Positions 1 to 5,803 of a stretch of DNA of 5,803 nucleotides are shown here, in pieces. Source of the stretch: Muribaculaceae bacterium (GTDB lineage: Bacteria > Bacteroidota > Bacteroidia > Bacteroidales > Muribaculaceae). Positions within the stretch are counted from its first letter, which is position 1, and every line of letters starts with the position of its first letter. Under the pieces are notes generated by a model. The model was not told the origin of the DNA. It was given only the letters and a program-made list of their open reading frames with translations, and ran no database searches. The translations under genes were made by a program, and so were the position numbers. Where the stretch lies: contig JAFZSS010000062.1 in assembly GCA_017619255.1 (NCBI GenBank), forward strand, positions 1-5,803, given 5' to 3'.

Positions 1-2319
1 TATTTCAAGCAAGAGGCAATCGATTGGGCTTGGGACCTGCTGGTCAATGTGCTCAAGATTGACCCGAAGCTGCTCTACGCGACAGTCTTTGAGGGTGACG
101 ACAGCATCGGCGTGAGCCGGGATGATGAAGCTGCCAAGTACTGGGAAGCTCATCTGCCCAAGGACCACATCCTCAACGGCAATGCCCATGACAATTTCTG
201 GGAGATGGGTGATACAGGTCCCTGTGGCCCGTGCAGTGAGATTCACATCGACCTGCGCAGCGAGGAGGAAAAAGCTGCCGTGCCCGGCGCAGAGTTGGTC
301 AACAAGGACAATCCTCTCGTTATCGAGATTTGGAACCTCGTGTTCATGCAGTACAACCGTAAGGTGGATGGCTCACTCGAGCCCCTGCCCAACAAGGTCA
401 TCGACACCGGTATGGGTCTGGAACGCCTGTGCATGGTGTTGCAGGGCAAAAAGTCCAACTATGACACTGATGTCTTCCAGCCCCTCATCGGCAAGCTGGG
501 CGAGATGTGCGGTAAGAAATATGGCACTAATAAGGATGTTGATGTGGCTATGCGTGTGGTGGCCGACCATGTGCGCACCATCGCATTTTCGGTGGCCGAC
601 GGTCAGTTGCCCAGCAATGCCAAGGCAGGTTATGTCATCCGCCGCATCCTGCGCCGTGCCGTCCGCTACGGCTATACATTCTTAGGTTTCCGCGAGGCGT
701 TCATGTATCGCCTCATCGACACCCTCATCGATGGCATGGGCGAGGCTTACCCTGAGATCGCTGCTCAGGCCGACCTCATCAAGCATGTCACCAAGGAGGA
801 GGAAGATGCGTTCCTCCGCACCCTGGAAACGGGCATGAAGCTCATCGAGAAAGTCATCGCCGACACCCAGGCTGCTGGCAAGACCGTTGTCGACGGCAAG
901 GAGGCCTTCACGCTCTATGACACCTTTGGCTTCCCCTTGGACTTGACCGAGCTTATCCTGCGTGAAAATGGCATGACGGTCAATGAGGAGGAGTTTAATG
1001 TCGAGATGCAGAAACAGAAAGAGCGCGCCCGCAATGCCGCTGCAGTCGAGGCAACCGACTGGGTTGAACTCAAGGATGGCGTGACCGAGTTTGTGGGTTA
1101 TGACCTCACCGAGTGTGATGTGAACATTCTGCGTTATCGCAAGGTGACCCAGAAGAACAAGTCCTTCTACCAGATTGTGCTGGACCGCACGCCCTTCTAT
1201 GCTGAGATGGGTGGTCAGGTGGGTGACCGCGGAACCCTTACATTGGGCGATGAGGTTATCGAGGTGACTGACACCAAGCGCGAGAATAACCTGCCCGTGC
1301 ACATCACGGCCAAATTGCCGAGTGATGTGAATGCCACATTACATGCTGCCATCGACCTGAAGGCCCGCCATGCCACCGAGTGCAACCACACGGCGACCCA
1401 CTTGTTGCATGCAGCCCTGCGCCAAGTGCTGGGTACGCATGTTGAGCAGAAAGGCTCCTTTGTCGATCCCGTCTCGTTGCGCTTTGACTTCTCCCACTTC
1501 CGCAAGGTGACACCCGAGGAAATCCGCCAAGTCGAGCATCTGGCCAACCAGATGATTCGCAATGCCATCCCTCGTGAGGAGCACCGCGAGATGCCCATCG
1601 ACGAGGCCCGTCAGATGGGTGCCATGGCGCTCTTTGGTGAGAAATACGGTGACCATGTGCGCGTCATCAAATACGGTGACTCGGTAGAGCTGTGTGGTGG
1701 AACGCATGTGGCCAACTCGGGCAACATCGGTATGGTGCGCATCATTAGTGAGAGCAGCATTGCCGCAGGCATCCGCCGCATCGAGGCTGTTACCGGTGTC
1801 CGTGTCGAGGATATGCTCGATCAATTCCAGGATACCTTTGCTAAGGTCAAGGAGATGCTCAACAATGCGCCCGATGCCATTGCTGCTTTGCAGAAGTCGC
1901 TCAGCGAGAATGCCGAGCTCAAGAAGCAGGTCGATGATTTCATGAAGCAGCGCATCGCGATATTGTGTAAGCAGCTCGTTGCTGAAGCCGTCGAAGTGAA
2001 TGGTATTAAAGTCGTTACCCTTACTGGCCGTCGATTGCCTGACATTGTTAAGGGCGTAGCGCTCGCCGTGAAGGCCGAGTGTCCCGAAGCTACCGCATTC
2101 CTCGCTGCGACCGAGCACGAAGGCAAGCCGATGCTTACCGTCATGTTGAGCGAGGATCTCGTCAAATCGGGCAAGAATGCCGGCAATATCGTTCGTGGCG
2201 CTGCCAAGGCCATCCAGGGCGGCGGTGGCGGCCAGCCTCATTTCGCACAGGCTGGCGGCCGCAATCCTCAGGGGTTGAACGACGCCATGGCGGCTATGCG
2301 TGAGGTTTTAGGTGTGTAA
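1..2319 (+). CDS. alaS: Alanyl-tRNA synthetase (5'-truncated by window edge)
   Basis: Cytoplasmic class II synthetase that charges tRNA-Ala and hydrolyses mischarged Ser- or Gly-tRNA-Ala. The reading frame is open from base 1 and encodes 772 residues before TAA at 2317-2319. The family is about 875 residues, so roughly 100 N-terminal residues, including class II motif 1, lie outside the window. The GTG at 49 is an internal codon, not the start. Visible in order, numbered from base 1: the motif 2 region [10 protein letters not shown] (71-80), motif 3 GMGLERL (137-143), the editing-site zinc ligands HTATH (463-467) and CGGTH (565-569), a helical, probably coiled-coil stretch (about 604-660), and the C-Ala domain with a glycine run followed by [10 protein letters not shown] (744-753). 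Catalytic, editing and C-Ala signatures are all intact, so this is a normal functional enzyme. The antiporter gene follows 37 bases downstream on the same strand. Confidence 0.98.
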   Translation, partial: YFKQEAIDWAWDLLVNVLKIDPKLLYATVFEGDDSIGVSRDDEAAKYWEAHLPKDHILNGNAHDNFWEMGDTGPCGPCSEIHIDLRSEEEKAAVPGAELVNKDNPLVIEIWNLVFMQYNRKVDGSLEPLPNKVIDTGMGLERLCMVLQGKKSNYDTDVFQPLIGKLGEMCGKKYGTNKDVDVAMRVVADHVRTIAFSVADGQLPSNAKAGYVIRRILRRAVRYGYTFLGFREAFMYRLIDTLIDGMGEAYPEIAAQADLIKHVTKEEEDAFLRTLETGMKLIEKVIADTQAAGKTVVDGKEAFTLYDTFGFPLDLTELILRENGMTVNEEEFNVEMQKQKERARNAAAVEATDWVELKDGVTEFVGYDLTECDVNILRYRKVTQKNKSFYQIVLDRTPFYAEMGGQVGDRGTLTLGDEVIEVTDTKRENNLPVHITAKLPSDVNATLHAAIDLKARHATECNHTATHLLHAALRQVLGTHVEQKGSFVDPVSLRFDFSHFRKVTPEEIRQVEHLANQMIRNAIPREEHREMPIDEARQMGAMALFGEKYGDHVRVIKYGDSVELCGGTHVANSGNIGMVRIISESSIAAGIRRIEAVTGVRVEDMLDQFQDTFAKVKEMLNNAPDAIAALQKSLSENAELKKQVDDFMKQRIAILCKQLVAEAVEVNGIKVVTLTGRRLPDIVKGVALAVKAECPEATAFLAATEHEGKPMLTVMLSEDLVKSGKNAGNIVRGAAKAIQGGGGGQPHFAQAGGRNPQGLNDAMAAMREVLGV

Positions 2320-2346
2320 GAAACGGTAAATAAGATACAAGTAACC

Positions 2347-2350
2347 AGGA
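2347..2350 (+). promoter_or_regulatory. Possible Shine-Dalgarno AGGA for the antiporter gene
   Basis: AGGA lies six bases before the ATG at 2357. An in-frame TAA at 2354-2356 immediately precedes that ATG, so translation cannot start further upstream. Members of the Bacteroidota often lack functional Shine-Dalgarno pairing, so the match may be chance. The start choice rests mainly on the stop codon and on the hydrophobic N-terminus beginning directly after the ATG. Confidence 0.3.
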
Positions 2351-2356
2351 ACTTAA

Positions 2357-3331
2357 ATGGATTATCTGTTTCTGATTGTTGGTTTGGGACTTTTGCTGTT
2401 GGCGGCTAATTATCTCGTTGACTCGTCGGTGGCCATTGCTCAACGGACCAAGATTTCAAACTTTATCATTGGCTTGACCATCGTGGGCATCGGCACAAGC
2501 GCCCCTGAATTGTTTGTGTCGGTATCATCCGCTCTCAAGAACAGTGGTGACATCGCCATGGGCAATGTCATTGGCTCCAATATCGCCAACATTTTTCTCA
2601 TTCTGGGTGTCACGGCAATGATTTGTCCTTTTGCCATCGAGCGCTTGCAACGGCGGCGTGATATCCCGTTCCTGATTTTGGCGACAATCTTTGTCACGAT
2701 CATCGCCAGCGATTCGTTGGTTCCCGGTATCAAGGAGAACACGCTCAATCGACTTGACGGCATTGTATTGCTGATTCTCTTCGTTGGTTACATGGGCTGG
2801 ACAATCATTCAGAAAGGTAAGGACCCGAAGAAGGCGCTTGAGGAGGCCGAAGAGGAAGCTTCCTCCTCGTTGACAGGAAAGAATCCTGTACTTCTCTGGG
2901 CCATTGCCATCTGCTCGCTTGCGCTGCTCATTTATGGTGGTAATATGTTCCTGGACAGTGCCAAAAAATTGGCTGCGGCATGGGGTATGAGTGACGCGGT
3001 CATTGGTATTACCATTGTGGCTGTGGGCACCTCGTTGCCCGAATTGGTGACGGCCATCATCGCCGCCACCAAGAAGGCCCCCCAACTGGCGCTGGGTAAT
3101 GTGATTGGCAGCAATCTCTTCAACCTGATGTTCATTCTTGGTACGGCTTCCACTGTAAAGCCGTTGTCCTTTGTAAGTATCAATTACTGGGACTACGCCG
3201 TGATGCTCTTGGCTGCCATTATGCTGTTTGTGGTGGTGCTTACATTCAAGAAGGACAAGATGGATCGCGTCGAGGGTGTCATCTTTTTTACCTGCTATGT
3301 GGCTTATATCATCTATCTGTTGCTGCGTTAA
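2357..3331 (+). CDS. Calcium/sodium antiporter, CaCA superfamily (YrbG-like)
   Basis: Inner-membrane cation exchanger of 324 residues, about the usual length for bacterial YrbG/CaxA-type proteins. The family exchanges Na+ (in some members K+ or H+) for Ca2+. Both inverted alpha-repeats are present: repeat 1 has GTSAPE (46-51) and GNVIGSNIANI (69-79); repeat 2 has GTSLPE (224-229) and GNVIGSNLFNL (247-257). The acidic residues E51 and E229 are the expected ion ligands. Hydrophobic segments fit two five-helix halves joined by a charged cytoplasmic linker (about 153-171, with KKALEEAEEEASSS). The start is fixed by an in-frame TAA directly before the ATG. It follows alaS by 37 bases and precedes the DUF5103 gene by 45 bases, all on one strand, so a shared transcript is plausible. 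True substrate preference cannot be read from the sequence; Ca2+ is the family default. No sign of decay. Confidence 0.95.
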   Translation: MDYLFLIVGLGLLLLAANYLVDSSVAIAQRTKISNFIIGLTIVGIGTSAPELFVSVSSALKNSGDIAMGNVIGSNIANIFLILGVTAMICPFAIERLQRRRDIPFLILATIFVTIIASDSLVPGIKENTLNRLDGIVLLILFVGYMGWTIIQKGKDPKKALEEAEEEASSSLTGKNPVLLWAIAICSLALLIYGGNMFLDSAKKLAAAWGMSDAVIGITIVAVGTSLPELVTAIIAATKKAPQLALGNVIGSNLFNLMFILGTASTVKPLSFVSINYWDYAVMLLAAIMLFVVVLTFKKDKMDRVEGVIFFTCYVAYIIYLLLR

Positions 3332-3376
3332 ACCTCTGCGGCCGTTTTCAGTCCAATCGATATATTTTGCTAAACA

Positions 3377-4648
3377 ATGAAACATCGCCTCATCATATCT
3401 CTGCTGTGTTGTCTCTTGGCGACCGCTGCTCTGGCACAAAATCAGGTGGATACGCGTCCTCATGTGTTTGACAACAATGTGCGTTCCCTCAAGGTGTGCC
3501 TGGCCAGCAACATGTACATCCCGCCAGTGCTCATGATGAACAGCGATGACCGACTCTTGGTCAACTTCGACTATTTGGATTATGATGTGCATTACTTGCG
3601 TTACAGCGTGACTCATTGTAATGCCGATTGGCAACCGTCACAACTGGTGGAGAGTGAATATGTGAGTGGCTTTAACTATGCCGACATCGAGGATTATAGA
3701 CCCAGCGAGGCAACCTATGTGCACTATTATAACTATCAGTTTGCACTTCCCAATGCCGATATGAAACTGCTTGTGAGTGGAAACTATCTGCTCTCGGTCT
3801 ATGAGCAGGATGATCCTGACGAGATTCTCTTCCAGACCCGTTTTTCGGTATGCGAGGGTGGGGTGGGAGTCTTTCCTCAAGTGACCTCACGAACCGATGT
3901 GGAGTACAATAACCGCTTCCAGCAGGTTTCATTTGAGGTGCGTTATAAGCCTAATCAGATCAAGGATCCCTATGACGAGTTTACCTGTGTGGTAACCCAG
4001 AATTCCCGGATGGACAATGCGGTTACCGTTAAGCGTCCCATGATGGTCAGTGTCGATCATGTCACTTATGACCATAACCGCGACCTCATCTTCCCTGCAG
4101 GTAACGAGTTCCGCCGTTTTGAGACGGTGGCTGCCCACAACATCAACATGGGTGTACAGTCCATTCGTTATTATGAGCCGATGTATCATGCCATACTCAT
4201 GGTCGATGAGCCGCGCAACGAGACGCAGTACCTTTATGACAAAACTCAGTTCGGGCGGTTCACCATTCGCAATGCTGAGGCTTTCGGTGAGAACGCGTTA
4301 GAGGCCGACTACATGATTACCCATTTCACGCTCAATACCAACGGGAAACTGAATGGTGGTAATGTGTGGCTTTATGGGGAGTTCTTGAACGGATACCCCG
4401 GGAATCAGGCTCTGATGCAGTATGACGCCAGCAGTGGCTGCTACACCGCTGACTTGTTGCTCAAGCAAGGCGCATATAATTACATGTACCTCTGGGTACC
4501 TGACGGAACATCAGTAGGACAGACCTCAAGAATCGAAGGCGACCATTACGAAACCGTCAACGAGTACTTGGTTACGGTTTTTGACCGTCCCATGGGAGAG
4601 CGCTACGACCGCCTCGTGGGCTACGGCGTCGCCTATTCCGGCAAGTAA
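3377..4648 (+). CDS. Secreted DUF5103 protein, type IX secretion plug family
   Basis: A 423-residue exported protein resembling the DUF5103 family. In Flavobacterium a member of this family is the Plug protein, which closes the periplasmic side of the SprA translocon of the type IX secretion system. Residues 1-20 form a typical signal peptide (MKHR, a hydrophobic core, then ALA before Q21). The CC pair at 11-12 does not make a lipobox, so signal peptidase I processing is expected. Family-like stretches include SGNYLLSVYE (134-143), a glycine-rich beta region near 330-350 (NGGNVWLYGEF), LLKQGAYNYMYLWV, EGDHYETVNEY (387-397) and YDRLVGYG near the C-terminus. The mature chain is rich in Tyr and Asn and has five cysteines. 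An in-frame TAA at 3371-3373 sets the earliest start at 3377; no clear Shine-Dalgarno is seen. No other type IX gene is in the window, so participation in secretion here is inferred from family membership only; many gut Bacteroidales may use it differently. Confidence 0.85.
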   Translation: MKHRLIISLLCCLLATAALAQNQVDTRPHVFDNNVRSLKVCLASNMYIPPVLMMNSDDRLLVNFDYLDYDVHYLRYSVTHCNADWQPSQLVESEYVSGFNYADIEDYRPSEATYVHYYNYQFALPNADMKLLVSGNYLLSVYEQDDPDEILFQTRFSVCEGGVGVFPQVTSRTDVEYNNRFQQVSFEVRYKPNQIKDPYDEFTCVVTQNSRMDNAVTVKRPMMVSVDHVTYDHNRDLIFPAGNEFRRFETVAAHNINMGVQSIRYYEPMYHAILMVDEPRNETQYLYDKTQFGRFTIRNAEAFGENALEADYMITHFTLNTNGKLNGGNVWLYGEFLNGYPGNQALMQYDASSGCYTADLLLKQGAYNYMYLWVPDGTSVGQTSRIEGDHYETVNEYLVTVFDRPMGERYDRLVGYGVAYSGK

Positions 4649-4674
4649 TCACCACTTGATGCTTAAATACTTAT

Positions 4675-4699
4675 GATATTCTAGACCATCTAGAATGTC
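4675..4699. terminator. Candidate bidirectional terminator hairpin between convergent genes
   Basis: Bases 4675-4685 (GATATTCTAGA) pair with 4689-4699 (TCTAGAATGTC) around a three-base CCA loop. This gives an 11-pair stem with one G-T wobble, including eight consecutive Watson-Crick pairs next to the loop. It sits 26 bases after the DUF5103 stop and within five bases of the nspC stop, as expected for a shared terminator of convergent genes. Against this, neither strand has a clear T-tract after the stem and the stem is AT-rich, so classical intrinsic termination is uncertain. It could instead be an mRNA 3'-end stabiliser. Confidence 0.4.
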
Positions 4700-4703
4700 T
4701 AGA
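4680..4703. repeat. Three TCTAGA palindromes at an exact 9-base period
   Basis: TCTAGA occurs at 4680-4685, 4689-4694 and 4698-4703, separated by CCA and ATG. The unit is therefore a 9-base direct repeat made of a 6-base palindrome plus a 3-base spacer. Copies 1 and 2 form the hairpin listed separately. Copies 2 and 3 can form an alternative hairpin (ATCTAGA at 4688-4694 with TCTAGAT at 4698-4704, ATG loop), so the two structures exclude each other. The array abuts the nspC stop codon. The repeats are seen directly; no function is established. Confidence 0.8.
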
Positions 4704-5803
4704 TTAACTCATCCGTGTTTTGTAATCGATGTAATCAAATTCACGCAGCACTTCCACTGTGCCGTCAATCCTTTTATACAGGATTGACGGGTGCTGGATA
4801 CCATTAAACATATTGGTTTTAACGGTGGTGTAGTGGTTCATGTCTTCGAGGGTAATGCGGTCGCCGCGCTTGAGCGGCTCTTCAAAACTCCAGTCTCCCA
4901 CATAGTCTCCGCTCAGGCAGGAATTGCCGCCCATGCGATAGGTGGGCTTTGACGGGTCCACCTCGTCGAGGGCCTGCGTGATTCTGGGCTTATAAGGCAT
5001 CTCCAGACAATCAGGCATGTGGCAGGCAAACGAGACATCAAGAATAGCTGTTTTAATGCCGCTGTTGCTCACTACATCCACTACGGTGGCCTCCAGGTCA
5101 CCCGTTTGCCAACACCAGGCGCTGCCGGGCTCTAGAATCAGCTGAAGGTTGGGGTAGGCGCCCTGGAAAGCACCCAACACTTGCTCCAGATGGCCGATAT
5201 TGTACCCCTTGCGGGTCATCAGGTGGCCACCGCCCATATTGAGCCACTTGAGCCGCGGCAGGTATTTGCCGAACTGCTGTTTTAAGGCCAGCAGCACCTT
5301 TTCCAAGTCAAAACTTGTGCTCTCGCACAGGGCATGGAAGTGGAATCCTTCAATCCCTTCGGGCAGCTCATCCAGATCGCTTGCCAGAACACCGAAGCGT
5401 GATCCTGGACAGCATGGATTATAGATGTCGGTCTCGATGACAGAGCACATGGGATTGATCCGCAAGCCGCAACTCACCTGCTCTCCGGGCCAGTCAGCAT
5501 TGTGTTGGTTGACACGATCGGCAAAACGCAGGTATTGCTCGATGGAGTTGAATGTGATGTGCGAACTGCCAGCGATATAAGCGTCGATGGTATCTTCGGT
5601 ATAAGCGGGGCAATAGGTGTGAGTGCGGCACTTGAGCTCATCATTGGCAAGCAACATCTCGTTGATTGAGCTGGCGGTGGACTCGATGCCGTATTCCCTG
5701 AACACATCAAAGGTTCTCCACAGAGCATTGGCTTTGAAGGCCATAATGATATCAACACCTGTGCGTTGGGCGACGCCGGTGATTAACTCGATGTTGCGGC
5801 GAA
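4704..5803 (-). CDS. nspC: Carboxynorspermidine/carboxyspermidine decarboxylase (5'-truncated by window edge)
   Basis: PLP-dependent, fold type III (alanine racemase/ornithine decarboxylase-like) cytoplasmic enzyme. It decarboxylates carboxyspermidine or carboxynorspermidine in the spermidine route that bypasses S-adenosylmethionine decarboxylase. About 366 residues are in the window; the family is near 380, so roughly 15-20 N-terminal residues are missing past the right edge. The frame stays open to the edge (RRNIELITGVAQRTGVDII before MAFKA), so the ATG at 5742-5744 is internal. Signatures: the PLP lysine of MAFKA (codon 5733-5735), HALCE (5322-5336), the phosphate-binding GGGH (5223-5234), EPGS (5121-5132), SFACHMPDC (about 5007-5035), and CLSGD with its catalytic-type Cys codon at 4917-4919 and Asp at 4905-4907, followed by HYTTVKTNMFNG. 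Everything needed for activity is present. The TAA is at 4704-4706, convergent with the DUF5103 gene. The partner carboxyspermidine dehydrogenase is not in the window. Confidence 0.95.
   Translation of the reverse strand, partial: RRNIELITGVAQRTGVDIIMAFKANALWRTFDVFREYGIESTASSINEMLLANDELKCRTHTYCPAYTEDTIDAYIAGSSHITFNSIEQYLRFADRVNQHNADWPGEQVSCGLRINPMCSVIETDIYNPCCPGSRFGVLASDLDELPEGIEGFHFHALCESTSFDLEKVLLALKQQFGKYLPRLKWLNMGGGHLMTRKGYNIGHLEQVLGAFQGAYPNLQLILEPGSAWCWQTGDLEATVVDVVSNSGIKTAILDVSFACHMPDCLEMPYKPRITQALDEVDPSKPTYRMGGNSCLSGDYVGDWSFEEPLKRGDRITLEDMNHYTTVKTNMFNGIQHPSILYKRIDGTVEVLREFDYIDYKTRMS

Noticed and set aside
49..51. GTG as a start codon for alaS.
   Set aside because: The frame is open and AlaRS-like upstream to base 1 ([14 protein letters not shown]), and about 100 family residues are still missing, so this is an internal valine codon.
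1339..2241. A 300-codon open frame on the minus strand opposite alaS, and another of 206 codons at 682-1302.
   Set aside because: Both are antisense to the conserved editing, central and C-terminal domains of alaS. Their translations are low-complexity reflections of alaS codons with no recognisable domain.
3345..3369. TTTT at 3345-3348 and TATATTTTG at 3361-3369, resembling the Bacteroides promoter (-33 TTTG, -7 TAnnTTTG) ahead of the DUF5103 gene.
   Set aside because: The -7-like element has one extra base relative to the consensus, the -33 element is imperfect, and the element ends only seven bases before the ATG, which would leave almost no leader. Too weak to annotate.
2525..3634. A 369-codon open frame on the minus strand, running across the antiporter gene and into the DUF5103 gene.
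   Set aside because: It lies opposite two well-recognised genes, its His/Gln/Arg-rich translation resembles no family I know, and it reads as the antisense of hydrophobic membrane-protein codons. It is a shadow of coding bias.
5742..5744. ATG as the start of nspC.
   Set aside because: It would begin three residues before the PLP lysine and remove the conserved N-terminal strand. The upstream frame is open to the window edge and reads like the family.

Overview
The window looks like the chromosome of a member of the Bacteroidota, probably order Bacteroidales (Prevotella, Muribaculaceae or Bacteroides-like). The main support is a gene for a DUF5103 / type IX secretion 'plug' family protein, a family known from this phylum, together with a carboxynorspermidine decarboxylase of the kind these bacteria use for spermidine. 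Shine-Dalgarno sequences are weak or absent, which also fits. The genus is an inference and cannot be fixed from the sequence alone.

Layout: (1) 1-2319 (+) is most of alaS, alanyl-tRNA synthetase, cut at its 5' end by the window edge. (2) 2357-3331 (+) is a complete calcium/sodium antiporter of the CaCA/YrbG family with both alpha-repeats. (3) 3377-4648 (+) is a complete secreted DUF5103 protein. (4) 4704-5803 (-) is nspC, carboxynorspermidine decarboxylase, cut at its 5' end by the right window edge. The three plus-strand genes are separated by only 37 and 45 bases and could be co-transcribed. Their functions (translation, ion transport, envelope protein) do not form one pathway. nspC is convergent with them.

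The one piece of unexplained structure is the 55-base gap between the convergent DUF5103 and nspC genes. It carries three copies of the palindrome TCTAGA at an exact 9-base period, forming two mutually exclusive hairpins right after the nspC stop codon. It may be a bidirectional terminator or an mRNA 3'-end structure. I see no RNA genes, mobile elements, CRISPR arrays or phage genes, and no gene-free stretch longer than 55 bases. The window is essentially housekeeping DNA; I found no convincing new multi-gene system.
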